Source of the DNA: Pseudomonas sp. StFLB209 | GTDB taxonomy: Bacteria > Pseudomonadota > Gammaproteobacteria > Pseudomonadales > Pseudomonadaceae | Length of the DNA stretch: 64,000 bases | Direction: 5' to 3' | Assembly (NCBI RefSeq): GCF_000829415.1 | Contig: NZ_AP014637.1 | Location: 3,799,001-3,863,000, forward strand | In this document: positions 9,732-17,722 of the stretch, piece by piece | How positions within the stretch are numbered: position 1 is the stretch's first letter | Layout: each line of letters begins with the position of its first letter | Notes under the pieces: model-generated | What the model saw: the letters and a program-made list of their open reading frames with translations, nothing else | Told to the model about the DNA's origin: nothing | Database searches by the model: none | Made by a program: the position numbers and the translations under genes

Positions 9732-9758
9732 GCTGGCCTGTGCCAGAGGAGAGACCAA

Positions 9759-10256
9759 ATGAGCATCAAAGCCATCCCCGAGGACTTTCATACCGTCACC
9801 GTCTACCTGGGCGTGCACGATGGTAATGCTGCAATTGATTTCTATAAGCGAGCGTTCAATGCCCGTGAGGAGTTCCGGCTGGACCGTCCCGACGGCAGGG
9901 TCGGCCACGCCGAGCTGTATATCGGGGATACGCGCATCATGCTGTCGGAACCCTGCGATGAGGGTGCTCTGAGCAGTCCGGTGCTGACGCCAACCGCTGA
10001 TTGTTCGCACAAGGCCACGGTAGGCCTGCATCTCTATGTGGAGAATGTGGATTTGACCTATGAGCTGGTTACCGACGAGGAGGACGTGGTGGTGGTGAGC
10101 GGCCTCAAGGATCAGTTCTATGGTGACCGGTCGTTCACGTTGTGCGATCCCTTTGGCCATCTGTGGTTCATTTCCAGCCACAAGGAAGACGTCAGCGCCG
10201 AGGAAATCAAGGCCCGTGCCCAGCGGCTGTTTCAGGGGCATGACCGGGAGCTTTGA
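9759..10256 (+). CDS. VOC (glyoxalase/PhnB-like) family protein
   Basis: A 165-residue protein of the vicinal oxygen chelate fold, PhnB-like branch: AAIDFYKRAFNAREEFRLDRPDGRVGHAEL appears at residues 20-49, with GHAEL carrying the first likely metal-side residue, and the C-terminal half ends in RSFTLCDPFGHLWF. AGAGGAGAG before the ATG is a strong ribosome binding site. It is paired with the SnoaL-like gene and closed by a terminator. The substrate is unknown. Such proteins range from dioxygenases to antibiotic-binding proteins. Confidence 0.87.
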   Translation: MSIKAIPEDFHTVTVYLGVHDGNAAIDFYKRAFNAREEFRLDRPDGRVGHAELYIGDTRIMLSEPCDEGALSSPVLTPTADCSHKATVGLHLYVENVDLTYELVTDEEDVVVVSGLKDQFYGDRSFTLCDPFGHLWFISSHKEDVSAEEIKARAQRLFQGHDREL

Positions 10257-10289
10257 CGGATCCAATTGTAACAGCTGATTGTAATTAGC

Positions 10290-10326
10290 CAGGCGCAAGT
10301 TTATCTTGCGCCTGATTCGTTTTTGT
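10290..10326 (+). terminator. intrinsic terminator after the VOC gene
   Basis: Perfect 10-base arms CAGGCGCAAG and CTTGCGCCTG around a TTTAT loop are followed by ATTCGTTTTTG. It ends the SnoaL-VOC operon. The remainder of the gap to 10613 is AT-rich and shows no other recognisable element. Confidence 0.9.
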
Positions 10327-10613
10327 AGCCGTATTGCCATCAGTTTCTTTGATGGGCGTATCGCTGTGGGCTGGATAGTTGGTTGTGTGGGATTTAAGTT
10401 TTGGAGGGGTTATATATGTCTTTAAGGTTTGTAGGAGTTTTCTACTTCGTTAACTTAAAGCGAATTCTCTTCGTTTTTTATCGGGTCGGCAGGTGCAGGC
10501 CGTGAAATATCTGCCTCTGTCATTTACCGCGTGAATCGCTGGATGAAAATAGTCAAAGCAAGAAGCGTCCTACGCGCTCCGTCATGAATCATGTAATAAC
10601 GAGAGGAACCTCC

Positions 10614-10805
10614 ATGTGCATGACCAGCAGGGAACGACAGGTTCTCGGGTTGCTGCTGCAAGGACGAACCAACAAGGAAATCGCCGAGCAGCTCAGCATC
10701 AGCGGCTATACCGTACGCGACCATGTCTCGTCGTTGCTGCGCAAGAGCCGGGTAAAAAGCCGTACCCAACTTATTGCCTGTCATTTATGGGCTCCACTGA
10801 ACTGA
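10614..10805 (+). CDS. free-standing LuxR-type HTH regulator (63 residues)
   Basis: The protein consists almost only of a LuxR/GerE helix-turn-helix: TSRERQVLGLLLQGRTNKEI, then AEQLSISGYTVRDHVSSLL and KSRTQLI. The start at 10614 is chosen because GAGAGGAACCTCC directly precedes it; an upstream ATG at 10584 would add ten residues without a good site. It has no receiver or ligand-binding domain, like GerE. Its partner signal is unknown. The AT-rich upstream region suggests its own promoter. An unrecognised gene and a hairpin element follow it. Confidence 0.85.
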   Translation: MCMTSRERQVLGLLLQGRTNKEIAEQLSISGYTVRDHVSSLLRKSRVKSRTQLIACHLWAPLN

Positions 10806-11066
10806 CCCCCTACATCTGTCGGATTGTTTTCGTCGGCGAACATTACATAATTGCCTTCATGCTTGTATTGCCACTGTTTGATTGCTGCATGCTCGTGGGG
10901 AGCGAGGCGGCATCACAGGCAAGCAGGCTCCACTTATGAGTCAGTGTTGTTCTGTGCCTATCAAAAAGACTGCTCTTGCCTGAAGTCTTAAAGTTGTTGT
11001 GCAGAAAAGCCTGTGGAGCGTGTAAGAAAAGTCGGCAGACAAAGGTCAGCCACCCTGATAACGATA

Positions 11067-11137
11067 GGGTACCTCTAAAAACCTGGGCGAAGTAGCCAGC
11101 GCAGCGATGGCAACGCGGGTCGTTTTTAGAGGTGCCC
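11067..11137. repeat. short inverted-repeat element (MITE-like hairpin)
   Basis: Sixteen-base ends GGGTACCTCTAAAAAC and GTTTTTAGAGGTGCCC are inverted copies with one mismatch, enclosing 39 bases that contain GGGCGAAGTAGCCAGCGC. It lies 18 bp before the next gene. It may be a miniature mobile element or the remnant ends of an insertion sequence. The rest of 10806-11155 shows nothing else I can name. Confidence 0.6.
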
Positions 11138-11155
11138 GGATAAGGAGTCCATTCA

Positions 11156-11881
11156 ATGGCAGCATGTTGTGAGTACCGCTCTGAACAAAATGAACAAGCG
11201 GACCGGCAAACGGTGATGATGTCCGAGGCCGATTGCCGACTGGCCTATGCAGCGCTGGCACGACAGCAGGCCATGCTGTCGTCCGTCCATCTCGTCCAGT
11301 TGCATGACTGTCTGTTGGGCCCCAGAGGGTTGTTTGCGCTGTTGGTCCGGGAGCTGGAAGAAATGGGGCGGTTGGCGCCCCTGCTCGAAGACGTGGCGGC
11401 CCTGGCCAACCGCGAACTGCGCACTCAGGCTGACAAGGCACTGTGCTTCGTCATGGGCCATCATCGCTGGCGTAACGTGTCGCCCAATCCTTTTCGGGCG
11501 ATGAGCCGCGAACGGCTGTGTTGCCTGGTGTACGACGACACTGCTGGCTACACCCTGATCGAGCGCTACGCCGCGCTGCTGACCCTGCGCCAGCTCGACA
11601 GCCAGTTTTTCACCCGGCTGATCGACACCACCCGCAAGAGTGTGGAGCGGCGCGTAGTCTTCCAGGGCTTGCTGGAACATCATGATGCCTTGCTGCCGGT
11701 CGAGCGTTGCGTTTACCCGGATAATTACCGTGCATCGCAGCAACAGCATCTGGAGCGTGAACTGCAGCTGTATGGCGATTTGACGCTCAGTCAGCCGCTC
11801 AGTGTGATGGTGGCCCGCTACAGTACGGCGACCCTGCTGAAAAAGCTCGGGGTGCGTCAGACGCCGAGAGCCAGGCCCTGA
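11156..11881 (+). CDS. hypothetical protein, 241 residues
   Basis: I do not recognise a family. TAAGGAG precedes the ATG, so it is a credible gene. The protein is mostly alpha-helical by its residue pattern and rich in Leu, Arg and Cys, with no signal peptide or membrane helix. The N-terminal 20 residues are polar (CEYRSEQNEQADRQ). The C-terminal part has LSVMVARYSTATLLKKLGV, which could be a short HTH-like end. It lies 350 bp after the free-standing LuxR HTH gene and converges with the diguanylate cyclase gene, overlapping its end by 25 bp. Confidence 0.6.
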   Translation: MAACCEYRSEQNEQADRQTVMMSEADCRLAYAALARQQAMLSSVHLVQLHDCLLGPRGLFALLVRELEEMGRLAPLLEDVAALANRELRTQADKALCFVMGHHRWRNVSPNPFRAMSRERLCCLVYDDTAGYTLIERYAALLTLRQLDSQFFTRLIDTTRKSVERRVVFQGLLEHHDALLPVERCVYPDNYRASQQQHLERELQLYGDLTLSQPLSVMVARYSTATLLKKLGVRQTPRARP

Positions 11882-12945
11882 AAATCAGCGCGGGTGCACG
11901 GCGCACTGACGACCCGGTTGCGCCCGGTGCTCTTGGCGCCGTATAGCGCCTTGTCGGCTTCATTGAGCCAGCTCGCGGCATCGACGATGTGCTGTTCATA
12001 GGGCGCAACACCGATGCTCAGGCTGATTCTGAGTTCAGGCAGCAGTGCATCGACCTGGTTTTCGACGATCTGACGCAGACGTTCCAGAATACCCACCGCC
12101 AGATCGAGGTCGGTATTGGGCAGGATTACACAGAGCTCGTCACCGCCATAGCGACCTGCCAGGTCGCTGGCGCGGATGTTGTCACGCAATGCCTGGCTCA
12201 GCGCCTTGAGCACCGAGTCGCCGACGATATGCCCGTACCGGTCATTGATGGTCTTGAAGTGATCAATGTCGATCAATGCCACACAGCAGGCGCGATTGAG
12301 CGTCTGGCTGCGGGTGAACTCCACCTGCAGGAGGTCTTTCCAGGTGCCATGGTTGATCAGCCCGGTCAGGCTGTCGGTGCGGCTCAAACGGCTGAGTACG
12401 TGTTTGTGCTCGCTGAGCTTGAGCGCCACCTTGTAGCCCATCCAGCCGATGAACGCAGGATAGATCACCAGCAATGGCAGGCAGGCGTAGATTTCCTCGG
12501 GCGTGCTGGCCAGCTGGATTTGCGGGGTAAACAGGACAAAGCCCAGCACAGCGCCCAGCAAATTGGCCAGTAAGCCTTGCCAAAGCAGGCGCAGGCCGTT
12601 GGCGGCGATATTCTGCATGGCCATCATGGCCAGTATGGCGACGCTCGGCAGCGCACTGAAGCCCATCAGCGCCACCCAGATACCGCCGGCAAACGAGTCG
12701 CCGAGCATGTTCTGCAGTTCGGCCTTGTAGGGGTTGCTACTGCGTCGGGCGCGCTGGTAAGCCAGGTGTGGCCAGACCCAGGCATGCATCACCAGCATGG
12801 CCCAGATCCAGTGCATCCACGGCAACGGGTACAGCGCGACCGCCACGCAAACCGATCCGACACTCAGGCCGATGGTGCGTGGCAAATAAATGCGTTTGGC
12901 AAAGGACAGGCCTCGGCCGTTCTGTTCCCCATCGTGGTGTGGCAT
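11857..12945 (-). CDS. diguanylate cyclase, MASE2-GGDEF
   Basis: The protein has 362 residues from the ATG at 12945, with a TAAGAAG site upstream. The N-terminal region is a MASE2 membrane sensor (YLPRTIGLSVGS, PWMHWIWAMLVMH) with several membrane helices to about residue 180. The C-terminal GGDEF domain has a DSLTGLINHGTW entry motif, the active site GGDEL at 267-271 and an inhibitory site RASD at 258-261, exactly five residues before it. It should make cyclic di-GMP with product feedback. The architecture matches AdrA/DgcC. The final Leu in place of Phe is a tolerated variant in active enzymes. Its 3' end overlaps the convergent hypothetical gene. Confidence 0.92.
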   Translation of the reverse strand: MPHHDGEQNGRGLSFAKRIYLPRTIGLSVGSVCVAVALYPLPWMHWIWAMLVMHAWVWPHLAYQRARRSSNPYKAELQNMLGDSFAGGIWVALMGFSALPSVAILAMMAMQNIAANGLRLLWQGLLANLLGAVLGFVLFTPQIQLASTPEEIYACLPLLVIYPAFIGWMGYKVALKLSEHKHVLSRLSRTDSLTGLINHGTWKDLLQVEFTRSQTLNRACCVALIDIDHFKTINDRYGHIVGDSVLKALSQALRDNIRASDLAGRYGGDELCVILPNTDLDLAVGILERLRQIVENQVDALLPELRISLSIGVAPYEQHIVDAASWLNEADKALYGAKSTGRNRVVSAPCTRADFQGLALGV

Positions 12946-13177
12946 CACTTCTTACCGGTAATCGCTTGCTGCCCGGTCAAAAGCGAACGCCTTGACCAAG
13001 CGCGGATTTTCGCTGTTCGATCAAGGCAAGGGAAGAGCGATATGCCATTATTGTTGAACTATTGGACGAACAGACAGTCGCCGTCTTCGGTTGTCATCAA
13101 CACCCTGCGCCATGGCATTCACAGCAACTGCCTGGCCGTTGGCTGCCACGGTCGTTGTTACCAAGCTGACGCGAAAA

Positions 13178-14353
13178 GCCCCTTCCTTCAGGTGGGGGAT
13201 GAAAGCGCCACCGCGAAGCGGTCATAGGGGTTAAAACCCCAAAAACCGCCCCTATTCTGTGTTTCATGACTGAAATGAAAGCGACCAAAACCCTCAAGAT
13301 TCGAGTGCGAGACAAGCATGCAGCGCAGTTGCGTGAAGCGTCTCGCGCTGTGAATTTTGTGTGGAACTACGTAAACGAGTTGAGTAGTCGCTTGATTCGT
13401 GAGCGTGGTCGTTTTCTGTCGGCGTTCGACATTCACAAGTACACCAACGGGGCCGGCAAAGACCTGGGACTGCACAGCCAATCGGTGCAGGCTGTTGCCG
13501 ACGAATATGTCATACGGCGCAAGCAGTTCAAAAAGCGCCAGCTCCGCTGGCGCTGCTCGGGCGGCGCTCGGCGCAGCCTGGGCTGGGTGCCCCTCAAGGC
13601 CGGCGCTGCTGTCTGGAAAAACGGCCAGGTCGTCTTCAACAAGCAGCACTTCAAGGTCTGGGACAGCTACGGCCTGGCGGGCTTTAAATTCAGATCCGGT
13701 AGCTTCAACGAGGACAGCCGTGGACGCTGGTATTTCAACGTCGTGGTCGAGGTCGACCGCCAGTTATCGCCAGGCCAGGACGCGGTGGGTATCGACCTCG
13801 GACTGAAAACCACGGCCACCTGCAGCGACGGTGATCGCCTTGAAAGCGGCAGGTTCTACCGGGATCTGGAAAGCGCCCTGGGCACGGCCCAGCGGGCCGG
13901 CAAGAAGGCCCGTGTACGGGCGATTCACGCCAAAATTGCGAACCGTCGCAAGGATACCCTGCATAAGTTCAGCAACGCGCTGGTAGCGCGTTGTGGCGTC
14001 ATTGTGGTGGGTGATGTGAACTCACTGAAACTCGCGAAAACCAGGATGGCCAAGTCGGTGCTGGACGCCGGCTGGGGTCAATTGAAAACCATGCTGGAAT
14101 ACAAATGCGATCACGCAGGCACGGTTTTCAAGGTTGTTAGCGAGAGAAACACCACCCAAACCTGTTCGAGCTGCAAGCAATTGCCGGACTCGAGGCCGAG
14201 AGGTATCGCAGGGCTTGGAATAAGGGAATGGACTTGTTGTGGGTGTGGTGCCACCCACGACCGCGACGTCAACGCCGCAAAGAACATTCTCGCGCTCGGG
14301 CATGAGCGTCCAGTTGTGGGAATCCCCGCCCTTTAGGACGGGGAGGATGTCAA
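13178..14353 (+). mobile_element. IS200/IS605-type element with tnpB only (IS1341-like)
   Basis: The left side has an imperfect hairpin (13178-13198, CCCCTTCCTTCAGGTGGGG), then two further hairpins, ACCGCGAAGCGGT (13210-13222) and GGGGTTAAAACCCC (13227-13240), before tnpB. The right side has the hairpin CCCCGCCC...GGACGGGG (14324-14343), which overlaps the tnpB stop and is followed by GGATGTCAA, a typical IS605-family right end. There is no tnpA, so the element would need a transposase in trans. A reRNA/omega RNA is expected from the tnpB 3' end into the bases after 14353. Exact ends are inferred. Confidence 0.75.
13266..14336 (+). CDS. tnpB: TnpB, transposon-encoded RNA-guided nuclease
   Basis: A 356-residue protein with an N-terminal wedge/REC part, a split RuvC domain and a zinc ribbon. 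RuvC-I is GIDLGLKTT (Asp177). At the usual RuvC-II position the motif reads VVGDVNS, with Gly249 where most TnpBs have Glu. A glutamate appears later in SERNTTQTCSSC (Glu293), beside the zinc ribbon (Cys300/Cys303 and the CCGC motif). RuvC-III is HDRDVNAAKN (Asp334). This fits the TnpB branches described as having a rearranged catalytic site, so nuclease activity is probably kept. TnpB cuts DNA guided by RNA from the element right end and helps retain the transposon. The length is slightly short of the usual 370-400. Confidence 0.92.
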   Translation: MTEMKATKTLKIRVRDKHAAQLREASRAVNFVWNYVNELSSRLIRERGRFLSAFDIHKYTNGAGKDLGLHSQSVQAVADEYVIRRKQFKKRQLRWRCSGGARRSLGWVPLKAGAAVWKNGQVVFNKQHFKVWDSYGLAGFKFRSGSFNEDSRGRWYFNVVVEVDRQLSPGQDAVGIDLGLKTTATCSDGDRLESGRFYRDLESALGTAQRAGKKARVRAIHAKIANRRKDTLHKFSNALVARCGVIVVGDVNSLKLAKTRMAKSVLDAGWGQLKTMLEYKCDHAGTVFKVVSERNTTQTCSSCKQLPDSRPRGIAGLGIREWTCCGCGATHDRDVNAAKNILALGHERPVVGIPAL

Positions 14354-14934
14354 TTGCCGATCACCGTTTTTAGCGTGTCGGCATGACCCTTCGGATCCTT
14401 GGCGCTGGAAATCACGGTAAGTACTGCCGAGCGCTTGCCGGACGCCGCCACCAGGGTGCTGGTCAGGACCTTGCCACCGCCGAGCGTGGCGTAGGCATCA
14501 AGCTGGCGCACGCCCAGGCCATTTTTCTTGAGCACGCGTTGCTCGCCCTGTTTCTGAAAGTCATGAAAGCTGTTGCTTTGCTGGCTCAGCGCTGCGCTGC
14601 TCAGTTCATCGAGCACCTGGCTGTCGTTATCAGTGGCTTGGTCAGTCACCGGGTTCGGGGTTTCGGTCACGATCAATACCCGCCGGTTGGCTTCGTCGGT
14701 GTACATCGCGCCACTGATACCTTCAGCGATGGCCTTGGCATCGACTTCCTGCATCTCGCTTTTCTTGTAGGTGGCCGGCAGGTTAAAGGCCAGCTTGCCG
14801 CCGAGCAGCGATACTGGCTGACGGGTCTCGCTCTTGGCCGGTTTGGTGCGCGACTCGGCCTGGGCATTCATGGGCAGCAGTGTGACACTGAGCAACAGGG
14901 CAAGCAGCGTGCAGGTACGGTGGGCAGCGAACAT
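14350..14934 (-). CDS. secreted hypothetical protein, 194 residues
   Basis: The ATG at 14934 is chosen because it places a signal peptide (residues 1-27, ending NAQA) at the N-terminus; a TTG seven codons upstream is unlikely. The mature part has a basic start (SRTKPAKSETRQ), then a fold with GGKLAFNLPATYKKSE and a C-terminal alternating strand pattern (STLVAASGKRSAVLTVISSAK). It resembles small periplasmic proteins of unknown function in Pseudomonas, and I cannot assign a role. The stop codon falls inside the right end of the tnpB element, so the original C-terminus may have been altered by the insertion. Confidence 0.7.
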   Translation of the reverse strand: MFAAHRTCTLLALLLSVTLLPMNAQAESRTKPAKSETRQPVSLLGGKLAFNLPATYKKSEMQEVDAKAIAEGISGAMYTDEANRRVLIVTETPNPVTDQATDNDSQVLDELSSAALSQQSNSFHDFQKQGEQRVLKKNGLGVRQLDAYATLGGGKVLTSTLVAASGKRSAVLTVISSAKDPKGHADTLKTVIGN

Positions 14935-15464
14935 GACAAAACCTGAGCAATTCAAGGGGCAGGTCGGCAGTGTGCCTGAGGAACCTGCAGGCGGCCACTG
15001 ACAGGTTTTCGCAGCCTTGATAGCCGGGAGTGTCGCTGATGGCTGGCAAAGTGTCGCAGCAGCAATGCTGCCTCTGGGCTATTTGTGCAAGGCCGATAAA
15101 GAATGGAAATTTCCATTAATTCAAGCGTTTGAATGTTCTGAAAACAAATGTTTCAGGTATGCTTGCAAAATGCCATCCATGACCATGATGATGAGTCGTT
15201 GGCAAGTCGGTAATTGTCGACTTGCTCCTCGGTTTTTCTTCGCTACGCTTGGATTTCAGGTGCGATGGGGCGAGAAATTGCCAGCGCCTGTCGGGCATTG
15301 CCAACCTTCAGGGTCCCTCTGAGGCAGTGTCTCCTGACGCAACAGGATGTGCTAAACCCTTACATAGCGTGCTTTCAATGCCGCATGACTCAATCGCAAC
15401 GATTGTCGTGCAGTAAGTTCAGGTATGCCTGGATCTTTGCAGTTATCAGAAGAGGTTGCAGTCG
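14935..15464. other. 530-bp gap without a supported gene
   Basis: An AT-richer stretch between the secreted protein and the Aer-like receptor, with several short frames but no ribosome binding sites or family resemblance. It holds the promoter regions of the two divergent flanking genes. No clear operator was found. Confidence 0.5.
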
Positions 15465-17030
15465 ATGCGTTTGAACATGCCGGTTACCCAAAATGAAAGA
15501 ACCTTTTCTGCCAACGAGCGTTTGATCTCCACCACCGATCTAAGCAGCCACATTACCTACTGTAACGACGCGTTTGTCGCCATGAGCGGCTTTACCCGTG
15601 AAGAGTTGATCGGCCAGCCGCATAACCTGGTACGCCACCCCGATATGCCCCCATCGGTGTTTGGCCATATGTGGGAAACCATCAAGCAGGGTAAACCTTG
15701 GATGGGGGTGGTCAAGAATCGTTCCAAGAACGGCGATTTTTATTGGGTGAGTGCCTACGTCACGGCGGTGTATGAAAACGGCCGCATCATTGGTTATGAA
15801 TCGGTACGCTCGCTGCCAACCCGCGATCAGGTGCGCCGTGCTGAAGCACTGTATGCCCGCCTGAGGGCTGGAAAGCCGGCCGTGTCGAGAACCGGTAGTG
15901 CGATTTACCACCTCAGCCGCCAGTTACCGATGGTTGTAGCCACCCTGATTCTGGCTGTGGGTACCTACTTGCTCGAGGACACGCCGTTCGTGTTCTTGTT
16001 ATTGGCGGTGCTGGTGGGGCTGGGTGGCTATCTGGAGATTCGTCACCGGCGTGGTCTGCAGAAAACCCTCGATGAACACCCCAAGGCGTTCACCAGCGCG
16101 CTGGTCGCCCTGACCTACAGTGATAACCGCGGCCCGCAAGCGCAACTGGACCTGGCGATGATCAGTGAAGAGGCCCGCCTGCAAACGGCTCTGACCCGGC
16201 TGGTGGACACCGGCGAGGGGGTCAAGTCGCGTGCCGGGCAGTCGGCGCAATTGTCGGTGCAACAGGCACGCTCTCTGGATCAGCAACGTAACGAAACCGA
16301 ACAGTCGGCCACGGCGATCAACCAGATGGCCGCGACGATCCAGGAAGTCACGCACAACGTGCAGAGCACTGCCCACGCCGCTGAAGAGGCTGACAAACTG
16401 GCCCAGCAGGGTCGCAACCTGGCCGACGAAAGCCTGCTGGCGATCCGGCACATGGCCAACTCGGTCAATGAAATCGGCCACGCCGTTGGCGAGCTGGCGG
16501 GTGCAACGCAATCGATCGGCAGTGTGGTGGACGTGATTACCTCGATTGCCCAACAGACCAACCTGCTGGCCCTCAACGCTGCGATCGAGGCGGCTCGTGC
16601 CGGCGAACAGGGCAGGGGCTTTGCCGTGGTTGCGGACGAGGTGCGTTCGCTGGCGTCACGTACTCAATCGTCCACCGAGGAAATCCAGAAGATCATCACC
16701 TCGTTGCGTGATGGTGCCGACCGCGCCGTCGCCACCGCCAGCCGCGGCGAGCAGAACTCCCAGGAAAGCGTGGCCAGCGTCGAGGCCGTCCAGCAAGCTC
16801 TGGACGGCATCAGCAAGGCTGTCACACGGATTACCGGCATGAGCCAGCAAATGGCCTCGGCGTCGGAAGAGCAGAGCCATGTGGCCGAGAACATCAGCCA
16901 GCAGATCACCCGCATCGCGCAACTGTGTGACCAGAGTGCAGACCAGGCGCAGCAAGGGTCTGCGATCAGCCGTGAGCTCGAAGAAATGGCCCAGTACCTG
17001 CACAGTCTGGCGGAGCGGTTCAGTCGTTGA
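15465..17030 (+). CDS. Aer-like PAS chemoreceptor (energy/aerotaxis type)
   Basis: A 521-residue protein with the Aer layout: an N-terminal cytoplasmic PAS domain at about residues 10-120 ([52 protein letters not shown]), a central hydrophobic hairpin near 150-185 ([17 protein letters not shown] and [16 protein letters not shown]), and a chemoreceptor signalling domain with the tip [20 protein letters not shown]. In Aer the PAS domain binds FAD and senses redox state or electron transport. AGAGG precedes the ATG at 15465. Pseudomonas species usually carry several Aer paralogues; which this is cannot be said. Confidence 0.92.
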   Translation: MRLNMPVTQNERTFSANERLISTTDLSSHITYCNDAFVAMSGFTREELIGQPHNLVRHPDMPPSVFGHMWETIKQGKPWMGVVKNRSKNGDFYWVSAYVTAVYENGRIIGYESVRSLPTRDQVRRAEALYARLRAGKPAVSRTGSAIYHLSRQLPMVVATLILAVGTYLLEDTPFVFLLLAVLVGLGGYLEIRHRRGLQKTLDEHPKAFTSALVALTYSDNRGPQAQLDLAMISEEARLQTALTRLVDTGEGVKSRAGQSAQLSVQQARSLDQQRNETEQSATAINQMAATIQEVTHNVQSTAHAAEEADKLAQQGRNLADESLLAIRHMANSVNEIGHAVGELAGATQSIGSVVDVITSIAQQTNLLALNAAIEAARAGEQGRGFAVVADEVRSLASRTQSSTEEIQKIITSLRDGADRAVATASRGEQNSQESVASVEAVQQALDGISKAVTRITGMSQQMASASEEQSHVAENISQQITRIAQLCDQSADQAQQGSAISRELEEMAQYLHSLAERFSR

Positions 17031-17091
17031 GGTCATGAGTGAGGGGAGGTCTTGCGGCCTCCCGGTTCACAGGCGGTCCTTGGCGCAGCTG

Positions 17092-17577
17092 TTATTGATC
17101 CGCGATCCACGACGCATAGCCGTTGGTGCTCCCCGCATGATGGGTCCAGATAATGTCGCGGTAACTGATTGCCAGATGCTCCTGCGGCTGACCGTCGCTG
17201 TGCAGCAGTGCATGAGGCATGTCCTGGGTCAGCTCACGAATCAGTCCGCCGCGAATCTCGACGGTGTAGAACTTCTCCTGGGTACCGCGCGAGGAGGTGC
17301 GGTAGAAGTCGATCATGCAATCGATCTGGTCTCGATTGGCCAGCGCCTGGCTCAACAGCGGGGTTGATTTGTCGACGTGCTTGGTGATGTACACCGGTTG
17401 GTGTGTGGCGTGGCGGGCGTTGTCGAGGTTGGCCATGTTGTGGGTGAAGGCCAGCACCATGATCTGGTCGGCGTGGCTGGTCTGGTTTTTGCCGCCCAGC
17501 GACTCCGGTGTGCAGCAGCCATTGGACATGAAGCCTTGCTTGTCGCTCTTGATGGTCATGTAACCGCAGTTGGCCAT
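17092..17577 (-). CDS. hcp: Hcp-family type VI secretion tube protein, orphan
   Basis: A 161-residue protein of the Hcp1 family. It begins MANCGYMTIKSDKQG, continues with a beta-rich core (IMVLAFTHNMANLDN, YITKHVDKSTPLL) and ends with EHLAISYRDIIWTHHAGST. Hcp forms hexameric rings stacked into the type VI needle and carries small effectors. AAGGAGGGCGACC before the ATG is a very strong ribosome binding site, in keeping with high expression. No other type VI genes are nearby, so this copy would work with a cluster elsewhere. No effector or immunity gene is attached. Confidence 0.92.
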   Translation of the reverse strand: MANCGYMTIKSDKQGFMSNGCCTPESLGGKNQTSHADQIMVLAFTHNMANLDNARHATHQPVYITKHVDKSTPLLSQALANRDQIDCMIDFYRTSSRGTQEKFYTVEIRGGLIRELTQDMPHALLHSDGQPQEHLAISYRDIIWTHHAGSTNGYASWIADQ

Positions 17578-17722
17578 GGTCGCCCTCCTTGATAAATGGA
17601 GGGGCAGTGTATTTTTTGGCTCCCCGGCGATATGTAGGACGTTTCCGAAATTGCAGTTGTTTTAGCAGGCAAGAACAGCCTGCGGATACTGACGGTTCAG
17701 CATCCGCCGCTTCAGGTCTTGC

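Noticed and set aside
11046..11441. 131-codon reverse frame across the inverted-repeat element
   Set aside because: It overlaps the hypothetical gene at 11156 and the repeat, has low-complexity Pro/Arg composition and no initiation site.
15017..15322. 101-codon frame in the gap before the Aer-like receptor
   Set aside because: No ribosome binding site, no recognisable domain, and codon choice unlike the neighbouring genes.
17045..17063. GGGAGG...CCTCCC stem after the Aer-like gene as a terminator
   Set aside because: The arms are short and no T-run follows, so a terminator cannot be supported.
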